Part shown: piece after piece, positions 35,080 to 43,975 of the stretch | How the letters are laid out: the number at the start of each line of letters is the position of its first letter | Numbering within the stretch: the stretch's first letter is position 1 | Assembly (NCBI GenBank): GCA_030524345.1 | Contig: JAUNGP010000010.1 | Coordinates: forward strand, 1-64,000 | Direction of reading: 5' to 3' | Source of the DNA: Clostridia bacterium | GTDB taxonomy: Bacteria > Bacillota > Clostridia > TANB77 > CAG-465 | Length of the DNA stretch: 64,000 nucleotides | Made by a program: the position numbers and the translations under genes | The notes under the pieces: model-generated | Database searches by the model: none | What the model saw: only the letters and a program-made list of their open reading frames with translations | What the model was told of the DNA's origin: nothing

Positions 35080-35088
35080 TTGCTCTAA

Positions 35089-35745
35089 TTAATAAATATT
35101 TACAGCACCTAATGTTACTGAATAAGGAGTAGTTGGATCATATTTAATCCATTGAAACATATTGCTTTCCCATCCAGTACATACATAGATACAATTTCCA
35201 TTACTTCCTCCTTCAGAGTAACCTAAAATAACGTACATATGATCATTATTTATCATAATAATAGGGTATCCTCTATTAATATCTCTTTTTATATCACTAA
35301 AAAGATTTAATAGATATTTATCAACATTACATGAATAGCCGGCCCTATTAGCAAAGCTTTTTATTCCATTGGCAACTGAAGTATATGAGGAACCTGCACC
35401 AGAAGATGAATATCCGCAATCACTACATATTTGATCATATAAACTTTGAGTAATATTACCAGAATATAAATTTAATCCTTTGGCTCCTTTATAATATGAT
35501 AATACATTTGCTGCCGCTGTAGGACCACAATTATTTCCTCCTTGTGATTGCGTAAACATGGTAGCATTATAATATAAAGCATTTTCAAAACCTGAAAGAT
35601 ATACAAAATTTTCGCTGTCAACAGAAGTAATATTAATAGTATTTAAATCACAATCAGCCTCCGCTGCAAATACCGTTGAGGAATTGAAAGTTAAACATAA
35701 TGCCAATATTAAAACGATACTAAAAGCTCTCTTCATACTCATCAT
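35089..35745 (-). CDS. Secreted C39-like cysteine peptidase
   Basis: 218 residues from ATG 35745 (GGAG five bases upstream). A signal peptide (KRAFSIVLILALCLTFNSSTVFA) is followed by a papain-fold peptidase_C39-like domain: the catalytic cysteine is in NNCGPTAAANVLSYY, and the histidine in DHMYVILGYSE, with a Cys pair (CSDCGYS) between. Typical substrates are double-glycine leaders or, in this secreted form, proteins in the wall. No ABC transporter is fused or adjacent. It stands alone between an unknown membrane protein and a long intergenic stretch. Confidence 0.8.
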   Translation of the reverse strand: MMSMKRAFSIVLILALCLTFNSSTVFAAEADCDLNTINITSVDSENFVYLSGFENALYYNATMFTQSQGGNNCGPTAAANVLSYYKGAKGLNLYSGNITQSLYDQICSDCGYSSSGAGSSYTSVANGIKSFANRAGYSCNVDKYLLNLFSDIKRDINRGYPIIMINNDHMYVILGYSEGGSNGNCIYVCTGWESNMFQWIKYDPTTPYSVTLGAVNIY

Positions 35746-36031
35746 TTTATCTCCTTTATTAAAATTCAATAATTAATCGTTCTACGTCCTGCAATCTCTT
35801 TTTGTTAAGGTGCTCTTATTTTTTTCATACTCAGAATTATCCTTTCTATGAAATTACAAAATACTAATTTTACTATATTTATGCTTCTATAATTTATATA
35901 GTATCAGGTAAGTATATCCATATCAACCAAATTAGAAAATTTTAGAAAAAATTAGAATTTTTTGGAAATATTTGTCAAATATTTGCTAATATTAGACTTC
36001 ATTTTTCATTTAAAATAAGAAGAAATATACG
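35746..36031. other. Intergenic stretch upstream of the secreted peptidase
   Basis: About 290 bp without a gene; no clear promoter was found for 35745. It contains two overlapping-looking copies of AAATATTTG around 35966-35985 (CAAATATTTG is palindromic) and several TTAGAA motifs just before. A regulatory site is possible. Confidence 0.4.
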
Positions 36032-36070
36032 AAAAAGTCTAGATATAACTTTTTATATCTAGACTTTTTT
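36032..36070. terminator. Bidirectional terminator
   Basis: A long stem of AAAAAGTCTAGATATAA and its complement (36032-36048 and about 36053-36070) ends in T-runs on both strands. On minus it follows the gene ending at 36096. Confidence 0.85.
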
Positions 36071-36095
36071 CATCAGTCACTATATATATTTTCTT

Positions 36096-36518
36096 TTATT
36101 TCTTTGTAAACATATAAACCTTAAATTCTACATCTTTATCGTTACATTTAGGAATCATACATGTAGCTTCAAAATAATATCTATTCTTACCAGACTTGCC
36201 AATCTCATTGAAGGCATTACAAACTTCTTGCACTACTTCATAGAACGCTTCTCCTTTCACATATTGTGAAAGATACTCTGCTACTCTTCCATGTTCTAAT
36301 AATATACGACCATCATCATAGTGAATTCCAGCCTTAATTGTTATGCTATGTGACTCTCGTGCTGGAAAGCAATTCTGCATAGACCATTCCAATCTACTCA
36401 AAACCCAATAAAACAGCTCATCAACTTCTTTTTCTTTCGGATTTTGTTTTGTATCTAATCGATTTTTATTTCTATCCACCAAATTTTGAGCTGCAAATAA
36501 GTATTTTTCATTTACCAT
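36096..36518 (-). CDS. Partner protein of the P-loop/CYTH gene, unknown
   Basis: 140 residues from ATG 36518, eight bases after AGGAGG; an upstream ATG at 36533 overlaps the stop of the previous gene. Soluble, no signal peptide. Conserved-looking features are YFEATCMIPKCNDKD near the end, and ESHSITIKAGIHYDDGRILLEHGRV. The strand-rich pattern (FEATCMI, KVYMFTKK) is compatible with a small alpha/beta fold. I do not recognise a family. The gene is coupled to the P-loop/CYTH gene with nearly overlapping ends, so the two probably work together. Confidence 0.6.
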   Translation of the reverse strand: MVNEKYLFAAQNLVDRNKNRLDTKQNPKEKEVDELFYWVLSRLEWSMQNCFPARESHSITIKAGIHYDDGRILLEHGRVAEYLSQYVKGEAFYEVVQEVCNAFNEIGKSGKNRYYFEATCMIPKCNDKDVEFKVYMFTKK

Positions 36519-36529
36519 ATGGTTCCTCC

Positions 36530-37690
36530 TCATACCAGTTTATTTACTTCTTCTTCAGAAAGAAAATATTTTGAAAAAGCATAGTTACTAAATCTGATAT
36601 CATCTGTAACATTTCTTACTTCTTCAATTCCACTTGGAAGTTCAATATTAACATTTTCCTTGCTTCCCCTAATTTCAATAACTGCATAATTTTTCCAATT
36701 AGGATATACATCCATATTATAATAAGTATCGTTTTCTGAGAAATACCATCTTGTTTTGACAATAGGCTTTCTTTCGGTATCCATTTCAAGCATAAGTGCA
36801 TCATATACATCTTTACTAATACTCTTCTCCTGATAATCGCTATAATTACCGACTCCCTTTCTTGTCAAATAATAGACAAAACTGTTTCCATCTCCCATCA
36901 TTCTGATTCTTCTTTCCTCTTTACCATTAGATTTCAGATAAATCTGAACAATGCTTCGCTTTTGCGCTTTCTTTTGGAGAAGATATTCTTCACTTGGCTT
37001 CTTCACAACAATCTTTTCCTGATGTTGAGATGGAACTGGTTCTCCCAAACAAGATAAAAATACTCTCAATGCTTTTTGCTTTTTTCCTTCAAAATCGGTT
37101 TCATTCCCAACATAGTAAATTTCCCCATGTCCAAGATATGCTTCTTTGATTTTCTCGTCAAGTGCAATAGCTACATCGCGTGTTTCATCTTTGGATCGTG
37201 CGGGATTTTCAGCTCGCTTCTTTTCAAAAGCTTCTTCTGCTCCATTTGCAGCTGTAACCATATGAATGATGGCTCGATACCTTGCAAGAATTTCAAGATC
37301 CGTTATTCCTTCTTCTTTCAAAATAGTTTTCCATTCTTCATCTGTCATGTAGGCTTTTGCATCGCAAAGTCCCCTATCGCATATAATGATTAATTTTCTA
37401 TCACTTACGCGCTCCATAGTTCTATACAGCTCTTCTTTAAAATATTGCATTTTGAAAAGAATCTTTTGAAAATTAAGAGGAGTGGTAATACCATTAAATG
37501 GCTTGACACCAGAAGTAATAATTTCTGTTGCACTTTCTTTGATCCATACGACATCATAGTTACGACAAAGCAACGTTTCTAACAAAGGTAATTCAAGACT
37601 CGATTTACCTGCGACAGGTCCTCCTGTTAAGACATAAATCGAAACCTGATTTGCACTTTCCAGTTCATTTTCAAAAATGTTTTTTGCCAT
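36530..37690 (-). CDS. P-loop kinase/CYTH fusion protein (Ttd14-like)
   Basis: 386 residues. The N-terminal P-loop domain starts with the Walker A GGPVAGKSS (about residues 23-31), a lysine- and glutamate-rich helix, the D-R-G block CDRGLCDAKAYM, and resembles NadR-type or AAA_28 kinases. The C-terminal part (about 230-386) is a CYTH-like domain with KRSIVQIYLKSNGKEERRIRM, TRWYF and AVIEIRGSKENV. This order (P-loop plus CYTH) is that of the eukaryotic Ttd14 family, which binds GTP and phosphatidic acid, and of scattered bacterial homologues. GC in the gene is about 43 percent against roughly 30 percent around, which suggests transfer. A nucleotide- or lipid-phosphate-handling role is inference. 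Confidence 0.72.
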   Translation of the reverse strand: MAKNIFENELESANQVSIYVLTGGPVAGKSSLELPLLETLLCRNYDVVWIKESATEIITSGVKPFNGITTPLNFQKILFKMQYFKEELYRTMERVSDRKLIIICDRGLCDAKAYMTDEEWKTILKEEGITDLEILARYRAIIHMVTAANGAEEAFEKKRAENPARSKDETRDVAIALDEKIKEAYLGHGEIYYVGNETDFEGKKQKALRVFLSCLGEPVPSQHQEKIVVKKPSEEYLLQKKAQKRSIVQIYLKSNGKEERRIRMMGDGNSFVYYLTRKGVGNYSDYQEKSISKDVYDALMLEMDTERKPIVKTRWYFSENDTYYNMDVYPNWKNYAVIEIRGSKENVNIELPSGIEEVRNVTDDIRFSNYAFSKYFLSEEEVNKLV

Positions 37691-37752
37691 AATTTGCTCC
37701 TTTCATTCCTTATTGATAATTACAATAAATAAAAAGTTTCATTTGCACAAGC

Positions 37753-37758
37753 ATTATA
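37753..37758 (-). promoter_or_regulatory. Extended -10 promoter of the P-loop/CYTH operon
   Basis: On minus, TGCTATAAT (TATAAT at 37758-37753) with a moderate -35 TTTATT 16 bp upstream, 62 bp before the start at 37690. It is read out of the dnaE terminator. Confidence 0.5.
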
Positions 37759-37773
37759 GCACACAAAAGGTGA

Positions 37774-37804
37774 AAATAAAAGTAACTACTCAAAAATAGT
37801 TACT
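37774..37804 (-). terminator. dnaE terminator
   Basis: AGTAACTA (37781-37788) pairs with TAGTTACT (37797-37804); on minus TTTTATTTT follows. Confidence 0.75.
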
Positions 37805-40800
37805 TAATTTTGACATTTTCTTTTCCAAATGCTATTTCTAATTTGTTAATTGTAGTCTCATCACATGAGAGCCATATACTTTTATTTAGCAATTTCACTT
37901 TATTAGTCCCCTCTAAAAAAATATATACTGGATTTGCTCCAAAATCATTTTCATCTAAATTCTTAATATACTCAATGACGCGAGATTCAAATTCCAATTT
38001 ATCTTGTGGTATCCTAATATATATCTTACTTTGTTTTGTTATTTGTTCTACATCATTGACAAGGATTTTAGCCTTTTCATTTTCTTTCATACTAACTTTT
38101 CCACTCACTTTCACAACAGAATCATTATTTAGTATTTTAGAAAATTTTTGAAATATAGCTGGAAAAAATACAGTTTCAATACTTCCATACATATCTTCCA
38201 TCTGCGCAAATAGCATTTGTGAATTATTTTTTGTTGTAAAAACTTTCAAATGAGATAAAATTCCACAAAAAGATACAGTTTTACCATCATAATCATTCTT
38301 ACCTTCTTCCACATTCTCTTCATATTCATCTTCATCATTTAATTCCTGGCTAGTGACTGTTGAATTTTTCTTAATATATTCAGCATACTCATCAAGTGGA
38401 TGACCTGATACATATAATCCAAGCATTTCCTTTTCCATATCTAACAATTCTTTCTTAGTAGGCTTTTTGATACTTTTAGTAATTGTAATACTCGATTTTT
38501 GTACATTTTCTCCAACATCAAAAAAGTTCATCTGATTTTTATAATTTGTTCTTCTTGTCTGATTTACTCCCTCTACAATTGATTCAAAATTGTCAAGTAA
38601 GTCAAATCTTGTATATTCTCTTTCTAATTCATCAAAGCATCCTGCTTTAATGAGACTCTCAATACATTTTTTATTTACACTATCACTAGATACTCTCTCA
38701 CAAAAATCAACGAAACTTTTAAATTTTCCATTTTCTTTTCTATCTTTTATAATCTCTGTAATGGCATTTTCACCAACATTTTTAATAGAACAAAGAGCAA
38801 ATCTAATTTTTCCATTTATAACAGAAAATTTAAGATAACTTTCGTTAATATCAGGCTTCAGTACTTCAACTCTTAAATCTTTACATTCCTCTATATAAAC
38901 AGGTATCTTATTTAAATTTCCAATCATACTATTCATAGTAGCAGCCATGAATTCTTTACTGTAATGACACTTTAAAAATGCTGTCTGATATGCAACTACT
39001 GCATAAGCTGCTGCATGGGATTTATTAAAGGCATATTTTGCAAATTCAGCCATTTCATCAAAGATTTTATTTGCACTAGCCTCATCAATCCCATTTTGAT
39101 TAGCGCCTTTTACAAATATTTCCCTTTCTTGATTCATAACATCAATTTTTTTCTTACCCATAGCACGTCTTACAAGATCTGCTCTCCCTAAGCTATAACC
39201 TGCTAAATCTCGAAATATTTGCATAACTTGTTCTTGATATACCATACAACCGTAAGTACTCTTCAAAATAGGTATTAATGAATCATGGGTATATATAATG
39301 TTTTCTGGATGATTTTTATTATGAATATATCTTGGAATTTGATCCATTGGCCCAGGTCTATAAAGGGAAATCATAACAATAATATCTTCTAATGAATCTG
39401 GCTTTAATTTCATCATCATTTGCCTAAATCCAGGACTTTCCATTTGAAATACTCCAAGAGTTCTTCCAGAAGTTAACATTTTAAAGGTTTCTTCGTCATT
39501 CATATCGCCAAAATCAATATCAATACCATGTATCTTTTTTACAAGCTTTAACGTATCGGATATCACTGTAAGAGTTCTAAGACCTAAAAAGTCCATTTTT
39601 AAAAGTCCTAATTCCTCAAGAGTTGTCATAGTATATTGTGTTGAAATGATATCAGCATTCTCATATAATGGAACATAATTTACAACAGGCTCTTTGGTAA
39701 TCACTACACCTGCAGCATGAGTTGAAGCATGTCTTGCCATTCCCTCCAATTTTTTAGAAATATCGATGACTCTTCTTACTAGACTATCTTCATAATATAA
39801 ATCTCTTAATTCTTTATTCTGTTCTAATGCCTCCTCAATTGTGATATTCAGATTTCTTGGAACCATTTTAGCAATGGTATCTGCTTTTTGATATGGAACA
39901 TCAAGGGATCTTGCAACATCCCTTATTGCAGCACGAGCAGCCATTGTTCCAAATGTGATAATTTGTGCCACATGATCTTTACCATATTTTCTTGAAACAT
40001 ATTCAATCACTTCACCACGTCTCTCATAGCAAAAATCTACATCAAAATCTGGCATGCTAACTCTTTCAGGATTTAAAAATCTTTCAAATATCAAATTAAA
40101 TTTTAAAGGATCAATATCTGTAATTCCTATCAAATAAGCTGCAATAGAGCCCGCACCACTACCACGTCCTGGTCCTACTGGAATATTTTGAGATTTAGCA
40201 TAGTTAATAAAATCGGCTACAATCAAGAAATAATCAATATATCCCATTTTATCTATCACACTAATTTCATACTCTAGTCTTTTGATCACTTCTTCTCTTT
40301 TGGAAGGATCATATCTTTTATCAATTCCCTCATAACAAAGTCTTCTAAAATACTCTAAATGAGAGATATTTTCCTCTATTTTAAACTCCGGCAATATCGT
40401 TGTTCCAAAATCTAATGTAACATTACACATATCTGCTATCTTTTGTGTGTTTTCTATTGCTTCTGGAATATTTTTAAATCCTTCTTTCATCTCTTCTTCT
40501 GTTTTAACATAAAATTCATTCACAGAAAATGACATTCTGTTTTCATCACTCATGGTTGTTCTTGTTTGAATACAAAGTAATACTTCATGAAAATCATAAT
40601 CTTCTTTTTCCAAATAATGACAATCATTTGTTGCAACAATTCCAATACCAAACTCTTTAGATAGATTAACTAAATTTTGATTTACTAAAATTTGTTCTCT
40701 CAATTTATTATCCTGAACTTCTAAAAAATATCGATCTTTTCCAAAAATATCGACAAATTTTTGTATTGTCTCTTTTGCACCCTCTACATTTCCATTTACT

Positions 40801-41237
40801 ATTTTTCTTGCAACTTCTCCTGCAAGACATGCAGAAAGGCAAATTAGACCATCATTATATTCTTTCAATATTTCCATATCAATACGAGGTTTATAATAAA
40901 AACCTTCTGTATATCCCATAGAACAAAGTTTTACAAGATTTTTATAACCTGTATTATTCATTGCAAGTAAAATGAGGTGATTAGGCTCAGTATCTATTTT
41001 CCCCTGTTTATCAAACCTACTTCTTGGTGCTACATATACTTCACATCCAATAATTGGCTTAATTCCTTCTGACATACATTTTTTATATAATTCAACCGTT
41101 CCAAACATATTTCCATGATCTGTTATTGCAACTGCATTCATACCACATTTTTTTACCTTTTCAACTAATTTATCTATCCTAATTGCACCATCAAGTAAAC
41201 TATACTCTGTATGCATATGTAAATGAACAAATCCCAA
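37800..41237 (-). CDS. dnaE: DNA polymerase III alpha subunit
   Basis: 1145 residues, the size of DnaE-type replicative polymerase. The start is taken as TTG 41237, five bases after AGGTGA, giving MGFVHLHMHTEYSLLDG like other DnaE; an upstream GTG at 41246 overlaps the site. A PHP domain (1-210, HLHMHTEYS, ITDHGNM) precedes the polymerase core (240-830) with PGRGSGAGSIAAYL, the catalytic PDFDVDF and KSHAAAYAVVAYQ. A helix-hairpin-helix and an OB fold (from about 970) end the protein. It has its own terminator. PolC, the other alpha subunit of Firmicutes, is not in this window. Confidence 0.95.
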   Translation of the reverse strand: MGFVHLHMHTEYSLLDGAIRIDKLVEKVKKCGMNAVAITDHGNMFGTVELYKKCMSEGIKPIIGCEVYVAPRSRFDKQGKIDTEPNHLILLAMNNTGYKNLVKLCSMGYTEGFYYKPRIDMEILKEYNDGLICLSACLAGEVARKIVNGNVEGAKETIQKFVDIFGKDRYFLEVQDNKLREQILVNQNLVNLSKEFGIGIVATNDCHYLEKEDYDFHEVLLCIQTRTTMSDENRMSFSVNEFYVKTEEEMKEGFKNIPEAIENTQKIADMCNVTLDFGTTILPEFKIEENISHLEYFRRLCYEGIDKRYDPSKREEVIKRLEYEISVIDKMGYIDYFLIVADFINYAKSQNIPVGPGRGSGAGSIAAYLIGITDIDPLKFNLIFERFLNPERVSMPDFDVDFCYERRGEVIEYVSRKYGKDHVAQIITFGTMAARAAIRDVARSLDVPYQKADTIAKMVPRNLNITIEEALEQNKELRDLYYEDSLVRRVIDISKKLEGMARHASTHAAGVVITKEPVVNYVPLYENADIISTQYTMTTLEELGLLKMDFLGLRTLTVISDTLKLVKKIHGIDIDFGDMNDEETFKMLTSGRTLGVFQMESPGFRQMMMKLKPDSLEDIIVMISLYRPGPMDQIPRYIHNKNHPENIIYTHDSLIPILKSTYGCMVYQEQVMQIFRDLAGYSLGRADLVRRAMGKKKIDVMNQEREIFVKGANQNGIDEASANKIFDEMAEFAKYAFNKSHAAAYAVVAYQTAFLKCHYSKEFMAATMNSMIGNLNKIPVYIEECKDLRVEVLKPDINESYLKFSVINGKIRFALCSIKNVGENAITEIIKDRKENGKFKSFVDFCERVSSDSVNKKCIESLIKAGCFDELEREYTRFDLLDNFESIVEGVNQTRRTNYKNQMNFFDVGENVQKSSITITKSIKKPTKKELLDMEKEMLGLYVSGHPLDEYAEYIKKNSTVTSQELNDEDEYEENVEEGKNDYDGKTVSFCGILSHLKVFTTKNNSQMLFAQMEDMYGSIETVFFPAIFQKFSKILNNDSVVKVSGKVSMKENEKAKILVNDVEQITKQSKIYIRIPQDKLEFESRVIEYIKNLDENDFGANPVYIFLEGTNKVKLLNKSIWLSCDETTINKLEIAFGKENVKIK

Positions 41238-41298
41238 TGTTATCACCTAAACTTATTATATCAAAGTTACTACTAAAAATCCAGAAAAACAAACAAAA

Positions 41299-41321
41299 AA
41301 GATGGAGTTTCCCTCCATCTT
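41299..41321 (-). terminator. Terminator of the 41320 gene
   Basis: AAGATGGAG (41299-41307) and CTCCATCTT (41313-41321) form a 9-bp stem; TTTTTT follows on minus. Confidence 0.8.
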
Positions 41322-41961
41322 AAAATTTTGTTAAATCAGACTTCATTTCTTGAAATTCTTGATCGTTTAGAAGCATCTTACTAAACTTACAGCAACTATT
41401 AGAATAATCAATCGATACTTCTTCTACATAATAATTTCCGTCTGAGTCTTTTTTTCGAGTTACAATGTAAAATTTAAAACCATCAAGCTCATATGGAATA
41501 TAAAAGAAACCTGCAATCCGTTTTTGATCGCCATATCCAATTTCAACATGCTGAATTACTTTAATAAAAGAATAATACTTGTTAGGAATATATACAATAG
41601 ATCCCATGTCAATAAACTTTTGAATTTCATTACAAAAAGTTCCTATAAGATATCCGGATGGGCTTTTATCATCTATTTCAACACTTGGAATTCCTGTTTG
41701 CTTATGTAAATTCTTTACATCAAATTCATTATTTTGAATCAGTTGATTCACTCTTTCATGATAAAGATAAATCAGTTCTGTTCTCCGCTGTGAATTTGCA
41801 ATTGCATATTCTGATAAAATCTTTTTTATCATTTCATCTTCCAGTGCAAAATTTAAATACAAATGACTTTTTCCATCACCAAGATACGATCCAACTGCAT
41901 TTTTGCTGTACGTAGCATATTCCCTTTCAATGTATCCTTTTGCTTCCTTTAAAATTTTCAT
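41320..41961 (-). CDS. Hypothetical cytoplasmic protein, 213 residues
   Basis: I do not recognise this family. The start is ATG 41961, eight bases after GGAGG; a second ATG at 41976 lies before the site. No signal peptide or membrane helix. The N-terminal half is helical (KEAKGYIEREYATY, SQRRTELIYLYHERVNQL), and the C-terminal part is strand-rich with KRIAGFFYIPYELDGFKFYI and ends KMLLNDQEFQEMKSDL. The gene lies between dnaE and an NrnA-like gene, each with its own terminator, so it is a single transcript. A box-like TGTCGAAA at 42096-42103 lies upstream. Confidence 0.65.
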   Translation of the reverse strand: MKILKEAKGYIEREYATYSKNAVGSYLGDGKSHLYLNFALEDEMIKKILSEYAIANSQRRTELIYLYHERVNQLIQNNEFDVKNLHKQTGIPSVEIDDKSPSGYLIGTFCNEIQKFIDMGSIVYIPNKYYSFIKVIQHVEIGYGDQKRIAGFFYIPYELDGFKFYIVTRKKDSDGNYYVEEVSIDYSNSCCKFSKMLLNDQEFQEMKSDLTKF

Positions 41962-42105
41962 TTTTTCTTCCTCCATTTGTGAAAATATTTTTAACTTATT
42001 ATTAAATAAGTAGCTTTTGTATTTGCGGTAACTATTATTATACCATTATATTCAGTTTATGTCAATTAATATGCATAAAAAATATGGTCTTGTTATGTCG
42101 AAAAA

Positions 42106-42137
42106 AATCTTCTATGGCAAATTCACCATAGAAGATT
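42106..42137 (-). terminator. Terminator of the NrnA-like gene
   Basis: AATCTTCTATGG (42106-42117) pairs with CCATAGAAGATT (42126-42137); on minus seven T follow. Confidence 0.85.
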
Positions 42138-42142
42138 AAAGA

Positions 42143-43048
42143 TTATCCAAGCTCTTTTAATATTTTAGCTTTTGCATTCTCTAGCGTACCTGGAATAACA
42201 CAACCAGCAGAAGTTTTATGACCGCCACCATCAAATTTCTTACAAATGTTTAAAATGTCAGTGTTTCTAGAACGAAGAGATACTTTAACGGCATTTTCAT
42301 ATTCAATAAAAAGAACCACTACTTCGACTCCATCAATATATTGATATTCACTCAAAAGATACTTATGATCAATCGCAGTACCGCTAAAGACATCCTCTTT
42401 TGTTAAATAAGACATAGCAACTTTCTTATTAATCACTACTCTACTAACAATAAGTTGCTTTAATCTAAACTGATCTTTCGTACAATGTTGCATCAAATTT
42501 TCATATACATATTGATAGTCTGCACCCCTACTTGTTAAAAATGATACAATTTCAAAAGTCTTAGCAGTTACATTTCTTTCTATAAAAGCAGATGTGTCGG
42601 ACACAATGCCTGCCAATAAACAAGTAGCCACATCTTTAGATATCGGTTCTCTATCCCTAAAAATTTCTGCTAAAATTTGAGTGCAAGATGGAGAGGATGC
42701 ATCAACAAAGTTATATTTAGCGAAATTTTCATTTGTTACATGATGATCAATTGCAATTGTCCTCTTAGCTTTCTTAAAGTACTCTTCATGTCCCATTAAT
42801 CTTATTAAATTAGCGCAATCAAGAGCTATTGCAAGATCATACTTTTTGTCACTTGCTTTTTTAATAACATCTGAGCCAGGTAGAAATGTAAAGCTCTCGG
42901 GAAATGAAGGAATTACAATATCTGCTTTATCCCCTAATAACATTTTCAATGCAATAGAGCTAGAGATTGCATCTCCATCTGGAAACTGATGTGTCAAAAT
43001 GACGATAGCATTTGCTTTTTTCATTTCATTTAATATGTTATTTAACAT
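42143..43048 (-). CDS. nrnA: NrnA-like DHH phosphoesterase (nanoRNase/pAp phosphatase)
   Basis: 301 residues from ATG 43048 (AGGAGG eight bases upstream). The DHH domain carries LTHQFPDGDAISSS and IALDCAN, with the catalytic IDHHVTNENFAKYN; the DHHA1 domain ends FDGGGHKTSAGCVI. The family degrades short RNA oligonucleotides and dephosphorylates pAp. The upstream promoter at 43078-43106 is strong. Length and motifs agree with NrnA rather than RecJ or GGDEF-associated PdeA. Confidence 0.92.
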   Translation of the reverse strand: MLNNILNEMKKANAIVILTHQFPDGDAISSSIALKMLLGDKADIVIPSFPESFTFLPGSDVIKKASDKKYDLAIALDCANLIRLMGHEEYFKKAKRTIAIDHHVTNENFAKYNFVDASSPSCTQILAEIFRDREPISKDVATCLLAGIVSDTSAFIERNVTAKTFEIVSFLTSRGADYQYVYENLMQHCTKDQFRLKQLIVSRVVINKKVAMSYLTKEDVFSGTAIDHKYLLSEYQYIDGVEVVVLFIEYENAVKVSLRSRNTDILNICKKFDGGGHKTSAGCVIPGTLENAKAKILKELG

Positions 43049-43077
43049 ATTTTTTCCTCCTTTCAATTTGCTAAATA

Positions 43078-43106
43078 ATTATAACACTATTCATGATAAA
43101 TTTCAA
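43078..43106 (-). promoter_or_regulatory. Sigma-A promoter of the NrnA-like gene
   Basis: On minus, TTGAAA (43106-43101), 17 bp, TATAAT (43083-43078), 30 bp before the start. Confidence 0.8.
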
Positions 43107-43141
43107 ATTTATTTACACAATGTAATATTTATGTGCAATTG

Positions 43142-43170
43142 TTGACATAATTTTTAACAAGTGATATAAT
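43142..43170 (+). promoter_or_regulatory. Consensus sigma-A promoter of the GC-richer gene
   Basis: TTGACA (43142-43147), 17 bp ending in TGA, and TATAAT (43165-43170), perfect hexamers. The 75-nt leader downstream holds a small stem CTCG/CGAG near 43198-43211 before AGGAGG. Confidence 0.85.
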
Positions 43171-43245
43171 ATAGTTAGGCATTATTTATAAAGTTCCTCG
43201 TAAATATCGAGAATAGTTGCCAAAAAAAATTATAGGAGGATTACT

Positions 43246-43644
43246 ATGAAAGCAAACAAAGCATTCTACTTCGCTTATCCAAACGGATTTAGTGATGTAA
43301 AAAGCAACACAGAGATGATCGAGGTAGACTTCCGGAAACATGAAGGACATGGAATCTGCTTTAGAAACAACGTAGACTTTTTATACTGCGGTGAAAAAAA
43401 GCTTTATGTGAGCATCAACACTACCACTGACATCACGCTAAAAGTTGAGTTTAAGACAGAGGCATCCGGCGGATGTGCAGATACCAGTCAAAATCTGCTT
43501 CTTAGCACCGGCGAATCCGAGCACATCATCGACATTCCGGAAACATTTTCGGCAATTCGTGAGATTTGCTTTGCCGCTTTAAGAGGCGACAACGAAGGAC
43601 TTGACACCAGTGAATACTGTGTCTCTAATTTCGAAATTCGCTAA
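43246..43644 (+). CDS. Hypothetical protein, 132 residues, GC-richer than its surroundings
   Basis: I do not recognise this protein. It starts MKANKAFYFAYPNGF after TATAGGAGG. It is soluble, without signal peptide, and strand-rich with alternating charged and hydrophobic residues (KKLYVSINTTTDITLKVEF) and one cysteine-containing loop GGCADTSQN, compatible with a beta-sandwich. The gene has a perfect promoter and its own terminator. The stretch 43441-43560 has 57 GC out of 120 (48 percent) while neighbouring intergenic lines have about 22 percent, so a transfer from a GC-richer relative, or a highly expressed gene with selected codons, is likely. A small structural or defence protein is possible, unproven. 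Confidence 0.75.
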   Translation: MKANKAFYFAYPNGFSDVKSNTEMIEVDFRKHEGHGICFRNNVDFLYCGEKKLYVSINTTTDITLKVEFKTEASGGCADTSQNLLLSTGESEHIIDIPETFSAIREICFAALRGDNEGLDTSEYCVSNFEIR

Positions 43645-43651
43645 TGGAAAG

Positions 43652-43675
43652 GCACCCAAATAAATGGGTGCTTTT
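43652..43675 (+). terminator. Terminator of the 43246 gene
   Basis: GCACCCA (43652-43658) pairs with TGGGTGC (43665-43671) followed by TTTT. It overlaps the next promoter. Confidence 0.8.
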
Positions 43676-43676
43676 C

Positions 43677-43705
43677 TTGACTTATTATAAAAATAGGTAT
43701 ATAAT
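43677..43705 (+). promoter_or_regulatory. Sigma-A promoter of the PspC-like gene
   Basis: TTGACT (43677-43682), 17 bp, TATAAT (43700-43705). Confidence 0.8.
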
Positions 43706-43752
43706 ATATACATTCACTTTTTAATACCAAATTTAATAATGGAGGTAATATT

Positions 43753-43941
43753 ATGCAAAATCGTCTTCATAGCTCAAAACGTAACAGAATGGTATTTGGA
43801 GTATGCGGTGGAATCGCAGAAAGCCTTGGTATCGATCCATCTATTGTGAGAATTCTTACAGTAGTTGTCGCTCTGGTAACAACAGGCATCCCGGTAGTCT
43901 TAATCTACCTTTTGCTGTCCTTCATACTTCCTGAAGAATAA
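43753..43941 (+). CDS. PspC-domain protein
   Basis: 62 residues, a single PspC domain: KRNRMVFGVCGGIAESLGID, then one membrane helix ending LLLSFILPEE. PspC proteins sense or regulate membrane stress through partners. AATGGAGG precedes ATG 43753. The gene, like the previous one, is GC-richer (about 43 percent in 43801-43860), so both may have been brought in together, though each has its own promoter. Confidence 0.93.
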   Translation: MQNRLHSSKRNRMVFGVCGGIAESLGIDPSIVRILTVVVALVTTGIPVVLIYLLLSFILPEE

Positions 43942-43975
43942 GAAATGGGGCCACTTTAGGCCCTTATTTCTTTTC
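43940..43975. terminator. Bidirectional terminator between convergent genes
   Basis: AAGAAAT plus GGGGCC pairs with GGCCC plus ATTTCTT (43940-43951 and 43959-43972) and T-runs follow on both sides. Confidence 0.8.

Noticed and set aside
37800-41237. PolC-type rather than DnaE-type polymerase
   Set aside because: The PHP domain is at the very N-terminus, no exonuclease is inserted and the order is that of DnaE.
42096-42103. TGTCGAAA as a Spo0A site for the 41320 gene
   Set aside because: It lies about 135 bp upstream next to a terminator with no promoter seen nearby, and an eight-base match alone is weak.
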